In this document: piece by piece, positions 1 to 5,986 of the stretch
Numbering within the stretch: position 1 is the stretch's first letter
How the letters are laid out: the number at the start of each line of letters is the position of its first letter
DNA from: Chloroflexota bacterium
GTDB taxonomy: Bacteria; Chloroflexota; Anaerolineae; B4-G1
Length of the DNA stretch: 7,626 nucleotides
Reading direction: 5' to 3'
Assembly: GCA_003648085.1 (NCBI GenBank)
Contig: QMOC01000113.1
Location: 1 to 7,626 of the forward strand
Program-made: the position numbers and the translations under genes
Notes under the pieces: model-generated
Told to the model about the DNA's origin: nothing
The model's database searches: none
What the model saw: only the letters and a program-made list of their open reading frames with translations

Positions 1-2
1 CT

Positions 3-989
3 ATGTCACCATTGCTGATTGCCTTTATCGCTACAGCCCTGGCGTTCGACTTCCTGAACGGCTTTCATGATAGCGCCAATATCGTCGCGACGATGATCTC
101 GTCGCGCGCGATGAGCCCCCGACAGGCCCTACTGCTCAGCGCGACCGCCCATTTTGTCGCCCCTTTCCTCTTCGGTGTGGCGGTGGCGACTACTATCGGT
201 CACGAGGTTGTACAGCCCTACGCAAACACGATGCCGGTTGTGCTGGCAGCACTTCTGGCAGCGATCATCTGGAATCTAATCACCTGGTTTTTCGGCATCC
301 CATCCAGTTCTTCCCACGCTCTCGTCGGAGGGTTGGTGGGCGCGGCCACCATGGGCTACGGCGTGGATGCCATACAACCCCATGGGTTGATCAAAGTCAT
401 CACAGCACTGCTACTCTCGCCACCGATAGGGTTGCTCGGCGGATACATATTTATGAAACTAGTGCTTCTCCTGGCCCGAGGGGCATCACCGCGCATCAAT
501 CAGTTCTTCAAGCGGGCGCAGACCTTCACCGCGCTCGCATTGGCGCTGAGCCACGGAACAAATGACGCACAGAAGACGATGGGCATCATCACGATGGGGC
601 TGGTGGGGGCCGGGGTTCTGATGCAGTTTCACGTGCCGCTATGGGTAATTGCCGCCTGTGCTGGCGCCATCTCCCTGGGAACGGCTTCGGGCGGCTGGCG
701 CATAATCCGCACGCTGGGTGGGAAATTCTACAAAATCCGCCCGGTACACGGCTTCACCGCTCAGGTGACTTCGGCAGCGGTAATCCTGGGGGCAGCACTG
801 CTGGGCGGCCCTGTCAGCACCACACATGTGGTCAGTTCGGCCATCCTGGGTGTCGGCTCGGCCGAGCGGCTGAACAAGGTGCGCTGGAAGGTTGCCGGCA
901 ATATCATCACCGCCTGGGTACTGACCATCCCCGCTTCGGGACTTCTAGCGACGTTATTGTACCTGGTGGTGCGATATATCGTGGTATAG
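3..989 (+). CDS. pit: PiT-family inorganic phosphate transporter
   Basis: This 328-aa integral membrane protein should be a low-affinity phosphate (metal-phosphate) symporter of the PiT family, driven by H+ or Na+. The family is recognised from its two inverted homologous halves. The first signature is NGFHDSAN at residues 19-26, followed by ATMISSRAMSP; the second is SHGTNDAQK at 183-191, followed by TMGIITMGL. Other family motifs are GIPSSSSHALVGG (98-110) and GGPVSTTHVVSSAILGVG (268-285). The rest is mostly hydrophobic segments, in line with about 10 TM helices. Length fits the short bacterial PiT proteins that lack a large central loop. The ATG lies two bases from the window edge, so its ribosome-binding site and promoter cannot be seen and a slightly earlier start is possible, but the N-terminus MSPLLIAFIATALAFDFLNG is normal for the family. 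The downstream DUF47 gene, 12 nt away, is the usual partner. The transported ion (phosphate rather than sulfate) is inferred from family and neighbour. Confidence 0.95.
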   Translation: MSPLLIAFIATALAFDFLNGFHDSANIVATMISSRAMSPRQALLLSATAHFVAPFLFGVAVATTIGHEVVQPYANTMPVVLAALLAAIIWNLITWFFGIPSSSSHALVGGLVGAATMGYGVDAIQPHGLIKVITALLLSPPIGLLGGYIFMKLVLLLARGASPRINQFFKRAQTFTALALALSHGTNDAQKTMGIITMGLVGAGVLMQFHVPLWVIAACAGAISLGTASGGWRIIRTLGGKFYKIRPVHGFTAQVTSAAVILGAALLGGPVSTTHVVSSAILGVGSAERLNKVRWKVAGNIITAWVLTIPASGLLATLLYLVVRYIVV

Positions 990-1001
990 TAGGAGGAGAA
1001 T

Positions 1002-1631
1002 ATGGGCTGGTTACAACGCTTCTTCAAGGCACGGCCAGATCGCTTTATCCAGTTACTGATTCAGCAGGCTGAATACACCGTCAAGGGCATGGAAGCACTG
1101 CAAGAGTACATGGACGATCCGTGCAAGGAGCGGGCCAGAGCCGTCACGCGGATGGAGAAAGAGGCTGACGAGGTGCGGCGGATCTTGATTGATGAACTGA
1201 ACCGCACCTTCGTCACCCCGATTGATCGGGAGGACATCTTTGCCCTCTCGCGTGCTATTGATGACATCATTGATTATGGCTACACGACGGTAGGCGAGAT
1301 GTACATCCTCGAGGTGGAACCAAATGATTATCTACGGCGTATGGCCTCCTTGCTGTGCGATGCCGCACGCGAGATCCATCTGGGCGTGCAACGGTTATCC
1401 GACCACCCCGGCGTGGCTGAGGACCACGCCGTGCGGGCTAAGGCGCTGGAGAACCGCATAGAGACAGTCTACCGAGAGGCCATCGCCGAACTGTTCCACA
1501 GACCAAAGGATATAGAGCACGTGGTGGAGATGCTCAAACTGCGCGAAATCTACCGCCACCTGAGCAACGCCGCCGACCGAGGGGACGAAGCGGCCAACGT
1601 GCTCTCCGATATTGTGGTCAAGATGACCTGA
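1002..1631 (+). CDS. DUF47 / PhoU-like Pit accessory protein
   Basis: This 209-aa soluble helical protein belongs to the DUF47 (TIGR00153-type, PhoU-like) family, normally encoded next to pit and thought to modulate the transporter. The sequence shows the family pattern: an N-terminal helix with FIQLLIQQAEYTVKGMEAL (15-33), an acidic MEKEADEVRR segment (51-60), the typical TPIDREDIFALSRAIDDIID block (72-91), and a C-terminal REIYRHLSNAADRGDEAANV segment (181-200). The acidic ExxxD/DxxD clusters match the metal-cluster motifs of PhoU-type three-helix bundles. The start is well fixed: AGGAGGAG at 991-998 lies directly after the pit stop codon, with GGAGG 5 nt from the ATG. The 12-nt gap to pit implies co-transcription and probably coupled translation. 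The family is certain; the mechanism (binding or gating of Pit) is from the family, not shown here. Confidence 0.93.
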   Translation: MGWLQRFFKARPDRFIQLLIQQAEYTVKGMEALQEYMDDPCKERARAVTRMEKEADEVRRILIDELNRTFVTPIDREDIFALSRAIDDIIDYGYTTVGEMYILEVEPNDYLRRMASLLCDAAREIHLGVQRLSDHPGVAEDHAVRAKALENRIETVYREAIAELFHRPKDIEHVVEMLKLREIYRHLSNAADRGDEAANVLSDIVVKMT

Positions 1632-1638
1632 AGAACCG

Positions 1639-2973
1639 ATGCCCGAATACGGTGAACCTCTTACCAAACGCGAAAGAGAGATTCTGCAACTGGTGACGAC
1701 AGGTGTCACCAACCGCGAGATCGCCTATCGGCTGAGCATCAGCGTCAACACCGTCAAGGTCCACCTGCGCAATATCTTCACTAAACTGGGAGCCGAATCG
1801 CGCACCGAGGCGACGATAATCGGTGTGCGCGAGGGATGGGTGGTCGTAGAGGGCGCGGGGAAAGCATTGGAGGGCGAGCCTGCTGCAGCCCCTCCCCTCC
1901 TCCCGGAGGTCGCGCCAGAGCCCCCGCTTCCCTGGCCCAAACGGATAGCGCTGATCGCTGCCTTGCTCCTCGCGGTGGTCGTGGTGGTTATGACGTGGCC
2001 CCGCAGCACGCCGCAGGCAAGCAACGGGCCTGACTTACCACCGAATCAGGCGCGAGAACAAGCACCGCCGCTCGCAGAAACCACTGAGTCCCTATGGCAT
2101 GAGCGGGCTCAGATGCCCACCCGCCGGGCATACCTGGCGCTGGCCGCCGTCGGGGGACGCATCTTCGCCATCGCCGGCCAAACCCCCGAGGGTATCACCG
2201 CCGTGGTGGAGATGTACGACCCTGAAGACGACTTATGGACACGGGGAAGCGATAAGCCCACACCGGTAGCCTACGTTTCGGCCGCCGCCATCGGGACGGA
2301 CGTGTACGTACCGGGCGGCTGCGACGCCGAGGGTGTGCCGACGCAAGTGGTCGAGGTATACGACACCCTCACCGACTCCTGGCGTGAGGCCCACCCATTG
2401 CCGGAACCCCGCTGCGCCTACGCACTGACTGCCTGGAAAGGAGAACTGTATCTCTTCGGCGGGTGGGATGGGGAACGGTATGTGACCACGGTGTACGTCT
2501 ACGACCCGCGGACAGACACTTGGACCGAAAGGGGTCCGATGGACACCGGACGGGGCTTTGCCGCAGCCGCTCCCCTGGGAAGCCGCCTCTACGTCGTGGG
2601 GGGGTACGATGGCGAGCGAGAACTGACCACGTGCACTGTCTACGACCCGGCGACGGAGACGTGGGAGAAATGCGCCCCGCTGACGGTGGGACGAGGGGGG
2701 TTGGGGCTGGTGACCATTGGCGGCCAACTCTATGCCATCGGTGGAGGTGGTCGGACCAGTTACCTGGGCTTCAACGAGCGCTACAACTCGGCCGACGATA
2801 CCTGGAGCATTGTCGAGACACCGCTGGTAGGGGAGTGGCGCAGCCCAGGCGTAGTTGTGCTCGAGACCACCATCTACGCCATCGGCGGCTGGAGCAGCGA
2901 CTACCTGAGTCTGAACCAGGCCTATGAAGCACTCCCCTTCCGCATCTTTATCCCCGTAAGCCAGCAGCAATAG
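1639..2973 (+). CDS. Membrane-anchored LuxR-type HTH regulator with extracytoplasmic kelch propeller
   Basis: This 444-aa protein has three parts. Residues 7-66 are a full LuxR/GerE helix-turn-helix: LTKREREILQLV, then TNREIAYRLSIS, then the recognition helix NTVKVHLRNIFTKLG, then RTEAT. Residues 72-100 are a Pro/Ala-rich linker. Residues 102-119 (RIALIAALLLAVVVVVMT) form one TM helix preceded by K101-R102, so the positive-inside rule puts the HTH in the cytoplasm and the rest outside. After a second Pro-rich linker, residues about 153-432 hold about six kelch blades. These show recurring Y/W-DP...D-W ends (YDPEDDLW, YDTLTDSW, YDPRTDTW, YDPATETW, YNSADDTW) and hydrophobic-GG strands (YLFGG, YVVGG, YAIGG). 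This implies a one-component transmembrane regulator of ToxR/CadC-like layout. It starts 7 nt after the DUF47 stop with only a weak ribosome-binding site, so translation may be coupled. The ligand and target genes cannot be read from the sequence. The tail FRIFIPVSQQQ is also notable. Confidence 0.88.
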   Translation: MPEYGEPLTKREREILQLVTTGVTNREIAYRLSISVNTVKVHLRNIFTKLGAESRTEATIIGVREGWVVVEGAGKALEGEPAAAPPLLPEVAPEPPLPWPKRIALIAALLLAVVVVVMTWPRSTPQASNGPDLPPNQAREQAPPLAETTESLWHERAQMPTRRAYLALAAVGGRIFAIAGQTPEGITAVVEMYDPEDDLWTRGSDKPTPVAYVSAAAIGTDVYVPGGCDAEGVPTQVVEVYDTLTDSWREAHPLPEPRCAYALTAWKGELYLFGGWDGERYVTTVYVYDPRTDTWTERGPMDTGRGFAAAAPLGSRLYVVGGYDGERELTTCTVYDPATETWEKCAPLTVGRGGLGLVTIGGQLYAIGGGGRTSYLGFNERYNSADDTWSIVETPLVGEWRSPGVVVLETTIYAIGGWSSDYLSLNQAYEALPFRIFIPVSQQQ

Positions 2974-2995
2974 CAGAAGCAAAGTAGAGCAAACA

Positions 2996-4423
2996 ATGCC
3001 ACGTACCAAGATCATCTGCACCATTGGACCGGTCTCCAATTCACCCGAAGTGATGCGCGGCTTAATCCGCGCCGGGATGGACGTGGCGCGTATCAATTTC
3101 TCCCACGGTGACCACTCCACTCACGGCCAGTCTATTGCCACCCTGCGGCAGGTTGCGGAGGAGGAGCAGCAGTTGGTGGCCGTGATGGCCGACCTACAGG
3201 GGCCTAAGTTGCGCGTGGGTGAGATCGAAGGCGGGGCGGTCGAACTGCGTGAGGGAGATATAGTGACGCTGACACCACGCCCCCGGCCGGGCGCGAGGGA
3301 CGAGATCCCCGTGCCCCACCCGGAGTTGCTGCGCGACCTGCGGCCCGGTCAGACCGTGCTGCTGGATGACGGACGCCTGGAGTTGGTCGTCGTGCGGGCC
3401 GGTGAAGGCTGCCTGAAATGTCGAGTGGTCACAGGTGGTCAACTCACCTCTCACAAGGGCATCAACGTCCCCGGGGCAACACTTCGCTTTTCCACCCTCA
3501 CGCCCAAGGACCGGGAGGATGCCCAGTTCGCATTGAAGCAAGGAGTGGATTTCTTTGCCCTTTCCTTCGTCCGTCGGCCGGCCGATGTGCGCGAACTGCG
3601 GCAGTTCCTGAAAAGCAGAGGTGCCGACGTCTCCATCATCGCCAAGATCGAAAAGCCCGAAGCGCTCTCAGTCTTCGACGAGATCCTGGCCGAAGCCGAT
3701 GGCATCATGGTCGCCCGAGGCGACCTGGGGGTGGAGACGCCCGCTGAGGAAGTGCCGTTCCACCAGAAGCGCATCATTCATGCCTGCAATCAGGCCGGCA
3801 AGCCGGTCATCACCGCCACCCAGATGCTTCAGACGATGATCGAGAACCCGCGTCCGACGCGAGCGGAGGCCTCGGACATCGTTAACGCCATCCTGGATGG
3901 CACCGATGCGGTGATGCTTTCCGGCGAGACGGCGGTGGGCCGGTACCCGATTGAGGCGGCAGAGACGATGGCGATGATCTGCGCCAATGCAGAGGCTCAC
4001 TTACCCCATGGCCGCTTGCTGCACGGCGAATCTCACACCCACGAAACGATCACCGAGGCCATCAGTTGTGCCGCGGTGGAGATCGCCAGCGAGGTGGGGG
4101 CCAGGGCGATCATCACTGCGACGATGTCGGGCAGGACGGCGCGCATGGTGGCGCGTCACCGACCGTCCGTCCCCATCGTGGCCGTGACGCCCAATCGGAC
4201 GACCTTGCTCCGCTTAACGCTCGTGTGGGGTGTGGTGCCTGTGCTGGTATCGGAGTTCAAGAACACCGACGAGATGGTGCAGATGATGGTCCAGGCGGCA
4301 CGTGAGGAGGGGTTGGTGGCCTGGGGTGACCGAGTGGTGCTGACGGCGGGCATCCCCTTCGGCAGCGTAGGGGAGACCAATATGCTCAAAGTTCACGTAG
4401 TGGGGGAGAGCGAGGAGGTGTGA
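2996..4423 (+). CDS. pyk: Pyruvate kinase
   Basis: This 475-aa cytoplasmic enzyme makes pyruvate and ATP from phosphoenolpyruvate and ADP, the last step of glycolysis. It opens with TKIICTIGPVSNS (4-16) and ARINFSHGDHS (31-41). The B domain is at about 70-165. The active site follows: IIAKIEKPEAL (214-224) with the catalytic Lys217 and metal ligand Glu219, GIMVARGDLGVE (236-247) with metal ligand Asp243, and KPVITATQMLQTMI (269-282). EASDIVNAILDGTDAVMLSG (291-310) is typical. The C-terminal domain starts at about 350 and ends at 475 without the extra PEP-utiliser domain of some Bacillus-type enzymes. ADLQGPKLRVG (65-75) has Leu-Gln-Lys where K+-dependent enzymes have Thr-Lys-Glu. It starts 22 nt after the kelch gene, probably in the same operon, with no strong Shine-Dalgarno sequence. 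It is intact. Confidence 0.97.
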   Translation: MPRTKIICTIGPVSNSPEVMRGLIRAGMDVARINFSHGDHSTHGQSIATLRQVAEEEQQLVAVMADLQGPKLRVGEIEGGAVELREGDIVTLTPRPRPGARDEIPVPHPELLRDLRPGQTVLLDDGRLELVVVRAGEGCLKCRVVTGGQLTSHKGINVPGATLRFSTLTPKDREDAQFALKQGVDFFALSFVRRPADVRELRQFLKSRGADVSIIAKIEKPEALSVFDEILAEADGIMVARGDLGVETPAEEVPFHQKRIIHACNQAGKPVITATQMLQTMIENPRPTRAEASDIVNAILDGTDAVMLSGETAVGRYPIEAAETMAMICANAEAHLPHGRLLHGESHTHETITEAISCAAVEIASEVGARAIITATMSGRTARMVARHRPSVPIVAVTPNRTTLLRLTLVWGVVPVLVSEFKNTDEMVQMMVQAAREEGLVAWGDRVVLTAGIPFGSVGETNMLKVHVVGESEEV

Positions 4424-4424
4424 G

Positions 4425-4457
4425 ACGTGAAACGTGAAGCGTGAGAGTCACGTTTCA
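4425..4457. repeat. Heptamer repeats and 10-bp hairpin between convergent genes
   Basis: Three tandem heptamers (ACGTGAA, ACGTGAA, GCGTGAG at 4425-4445) are followed by an inverted copy. TGAAACGTGA (4428-4437) pairs perfectly with TCACGTTTCA (4448-4457) across a 10-nt loop. The hairpin begins 4 nt after the pyk stop and overlaps the last codons of the convergent zinc-ribbon gene. It may act as a bidirectional transcription end for both, but there is no T-tract on either side, so it would not be a standard intrinsic terminator. Confidence 0.6.
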
Positions 4458-4957
4458 GACGCCGTGTCTTGCGGTGGAGTAGCCTCCGGCTGTGAGGCCG
4501 GCACAGGCTCAAGGGCCTGCGGTGCGATGCTCGTGCCACAGTAGGGGCAGAGAGACCAGGACAGATGGAGGGGACGGCCACATTCTGAGCAGGCCCGCTT
4601 GAGCCGGGTGTGGCAGGCCGGGCAGTACAGATAGTCGCTCTTGACCCGCTGTCCACACCCCGGGCAGACCTCCGGCTCTTCGATGGCCTGGAGCAACGCT
4701 TCTTGCTCCAGGGAACGCTCATAAGCCTCCGCTAGTGTTTCCCGCGGGCGCAGCATCAGGTACACCACCAGCCCAACGACAGGTAACACGATCACCAACA
4801 GCGTGGCCAGTATCTGGGCCAGAACGTCACGGGAACGAGCGTGAATATCGCGAAAGGTCCAGATTGCCATTCCGCCCAATAGCGCAATGGTCACCCCCCC
4901 GCAAATGGTGGATAGAATGGTCAGATAAGTGGGGATTCTCTCCAGGATGTCCTCCAT
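4448..4957 (-). CDS. Two-TM membrane protein with C-terminal double zinc ribbon
   Basis: This 169-aa protein of unknown specific function has two parts. The N-terminal part has two hydrophobic helices, about residues 11-34 (YLTILSTICGGVTIALLGGM) and 47-69 (AQILATLLVIVLPVVGLVVY), so it is likely anchored in the membrane. After a charged, helical, Glu-rich stretch (72-96) come two zinc ribbons: C98-x2-C101 with C112-x2-C115, and C123-x2-C126 with C137-x2-C140. This is the double zinc-ribbon (DZANK-like) pattern. The tail is Pro/Thr/Ser-rich and disordered. Start choice: the frame can begin at a GTG at 4966, but the only good ribosome-binding site, AAAAGGAG (complement of 4968-4975), ends 1 nt before that GTG and 10 nt before the ATG at 4957, so ATG is preferred. 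A promoter with a possible operator lies just upstream. Possible roles include a membrane scaffold or a phospholipase-D-nuclease-N-like helper; none is proven. Confidence 0.82.
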   Translation of the reverse strand: MEDILERIPTYLTILSTICGGVTIALLGGMAIWTFRDIHARSRDVLAQILATLLVIVLPVVGLVVYLMLRPRETLAEAYERSLEQEALLQAIEEPEVCPGCGQRVKSDYLYCPACHTRLKRACSECGRPLHLSWSLCPYCGTSIAPQALEPVPASQPEATPPQDTASET

Positions 4958-5004
4958 TAACGGCACGCTCCTTTTCGAATTGATATCCGGGTCGAGTGAG
5001 GCGT

Positions 5005-5032
5005 ATTATACCACTGGCTGGTATAGGAGCAA
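5005..5032 (-). promoter_or_regulatory. Sigma70-like promoter of the zinc-ribbon gene
   Basis: Read on the minus strand, a perfect -10 box TATAAT (complement of 5005-5010) lies 16 nt downstream of TTGCTC (complement of 5027-5032), a partial -35 box. Transcription would start near 4998, giving a leader of about 40 nt before the ATG at 4957. The perfect -10 in GC-rich surroundings and the right orientation support it; the -35 is weak (TTG plus mismatches). Confidence 0.62.
5007..5025. promoter_or_regulatory. Candidate operator dyad inside the promoter
   Basis: TATACCA (5007-5013), a 5-nt centre CTGGC, and TGGTATA (5019-5025) form a perfect 7-bp inverted repeat of 19 bp in total. It fills the spacer between the -10 and -35 boxes and overlaps half of the -10. 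The position is typical of a repressor operator for a dimeric regulator. The binding protein is unknown. Confidence 0.5.
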
Positions 5033-5065
5033 GTATTCAAGGGCAAAACGTAACTTGTATACTTG
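5030..5065. repeat. 12-bp inverted repeat upstream of the promoter
   Basis: CAAGTATTCAAG (5030-5041) and CTTGTATACTTG (5054-5065) are inverted copies matching at 11 of 12 positions around a 12-nt centre. The repeat overlaps the outer edge of the -35 box of the minus-strand promoter. It could be a second protein-binding site or a structured remnant. No T-tract follows on either strand, so a terminator is unlikely. Confidence 0.5.
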
Positions 5066-5067
5066 GG

Positions 5068-5211
5068 CTACTCAGCCAACCCCAGATAGGGCGTTGGAGC
5101 ATATCCTTTAGGACGCAGACGAACGCCGCCGAACGCTGATTTTTGAATTTGATCTGCGGAAATCTGCGTTAATCTGCGTCCGATCTCGAATCTGGCGGAT
5201 TGGCTGAGTAG
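5068..5211. mobile_element. MITE-like element with 12-bp terminal inverted repeats
   Basis: The 144-bp segment is bounded by CTACTCAGCCAA (5068-5079) and its exact reverse complement TTGGCTGAGTAG (5200-5211). It contains no gene but a large internal palindrome. If the element proper starts at CTCAGCCAA, each end is flanked by TA, which would fit a TA target duplication of the IS630/mariner type; the TA could equally be part of the repeat. Non-autonomous, gene-free and structured is the MITE pattern. It sits between the divergent zinc-ribbon and radC genes. Confidence 0.55.
5111..5181. repeat. Decamer-built imperfect palindrome
   Basis: The left arm consists of three 10-nt units (GGACGCAGAC, GAACGCCGCC, GAACGCTGAT; 5111-5140). 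The centre TTTTGAATTT (5141-5150) is one more unit length. The right arm is GATCTGCGGA, AATCTGCGTT, AATCTGCGTC (5151-5180) plus C. The outermost 9 bp (GGACGCAGA with TCTGCGTCC) pair perfectly, and overall about 21 of 30 positions pair. The consensus unit is GAACGCAGAT on one side and its complement on the other. Such strings are familiar as dispersed intergenic repeats in several environmental bacterial groups (from memory, not searched). Confidence 0.7.
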
Positions 5212-5243
5212 TACCGGCAAAACTCTATGACTATGGTGGCGCT

Positions 5244-5957
5244 ATGGCGAACGACGAAATGCGGGCCGAGTATCGGCCAACGATCAAGGATCTACCGGTT
5301 GACGAGCGCCCACGGGAGCGGCTGGCCCATGCTGGCGAGGGAGCGCTCTCGACAGCGGAACTGCTGGCCATCATCCTGCGTACAGGCGTGGGTGGCGAAA
5401 ACGTCCTCTCCCTGGCCACGCGGCTCCTCTCCCGCTACGGCGGCTTGCCCGGCCTGGCCCGGGCCAGTTTTGCCGAACTGAAGGCTGAGAAGGGGATGGG
5501 GCCGGCCAAAACGGCGCAACTCAAAGCGGCGCTGGAGTTAGGTCGCCGTATGCTTCTGGCCGCTCCGGAGGATCGCTTCGTCGTGCACTCCCCGGCCGAC
5601 GTGGCGCAACTCCTGATGGCCGAGATGGCTCACCTGGAGCAGGAACACTTCCAGGTATTGTATCTGGACACACGCAATCGGTTGCTCGGCTCCGAAACAG
5701 TGTATGTGGGAAGTCTCAACACCTCGCACATTCGAGTGAGCGAGGTATTTCGGGACGCCGTTAAGCGCAATTGTGCCTCCATCATCGTCGCCCACAATCA
5801 TCCCTCGGGCGACCCCACCCCCTCGCCTGAGGACGTGGAGGTGACCCGCCAATTGGTCGCAGCGGGGAACCTGCTGGATATTGAAGTGCTGGATCATCTG
5901 ATTATAGGACAGCAACGTTTTGTGAGCCTGCGCGAGCGCGGGCTGGGCTTTGAGTAG
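5244..5957 (+). CDS. radC: RadC family (UPF0758) JAMM-domain protein
   Basis: This 237-aa protein is a full-length RadC/UPF0758 member. Residues about 14-103 are the N-terminal UPF0758 and helix-hairpin-helix part ([46 protein letters not shown]). Residues about 112-236 are an MPN/JAMM metalloprotease-like domain. It has Glu134 and the intact zinc motif H184-x-H186-x7-S194-x2-D197 in [14 protein letters not shown]. The ending [17 protein letters not shown] is standard. Despite the name, a DNA-repair role is not established for the family; the fold predicts zinc-dependent hydrolase activity and the HhH predicts DNA contact. The ribosome-binding site is poor (GGTGG at 5235-5239). Only 32 nt separate the ATG from the MITE-like element, so its promoter must lie in or beyond that element. 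The next gene follows after 29 nt. Confidence 0.93.
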   Translation: MANDEMRAEYRPTIKDLPVDERPRERLAHAGEGALSTAELLAIILRTGVGGENVLSLATRLLSRYGGLPGLARASFAELKAEKGMGPAKTAQLKAALELGRRMLLAAPEDRFVVHSPADVAQLLMAEMAHLEQEHFQVLYLDTRNRLLGSETVYVGSLNTSHIRVSEVFRDAVKRNCASIIVAHNHPSGDPTPSPEDVEVTRQLVAAGNLLDIEVLDHLIIGQQRFVSLRERGLGFE

Positions 5958-5986
5958 GCCACGGTAGCATAGAAAGGAGGCGACAG

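Noticed and set aside
641..1072. Plus-strand open frame of 143 codons across the pit-DUF47 junction
   Set aside because: It overlaps both genes out of frame, and the composition (Gly/His/Arg-rich) is that of a shifted reading of pit.
1639..2973. Kelch protein as a galactose-oxidase-like enzyme
   Set aside because: The propeller has only generic kelch motifs and no Tyr-Cys copper-site context or extra domains; a binding or sensing role fits the fused HTH better.
2233..3120. Long minus-strand open frame (295 codons) opposite the kelch gene and pyk start
   Set aside because: It lies antisense to two clearly recognised genes, and its product is low in recognisable motifs and rich in His/Arg/Gly strings typical of a shadow frame in GC-rich DNA.
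5111..5181. Large palindrome as an intrinsic terminator or riboswitch
   Set aside because: No T-tract follows on either strand, the arms are decamer repeats with many mismatches, and terminal inverted repeats enclose it, so a repeat element is more likely.
5227..5481. Alternative plus-strand frame over the radC start
   Set aside because: It is Trp/Arg/Ser-rich with no family features, and the radC frame over the same bases has the complete conserved N-terminal domain.
5244..5957. radC as evidence of an anti-phage island
   Set aside because: RadC homologues occur in mobile regions but also as ordinary chromosomal genes. No restriction, toxin-antitoxin, integrase or other defence gene is visible here.
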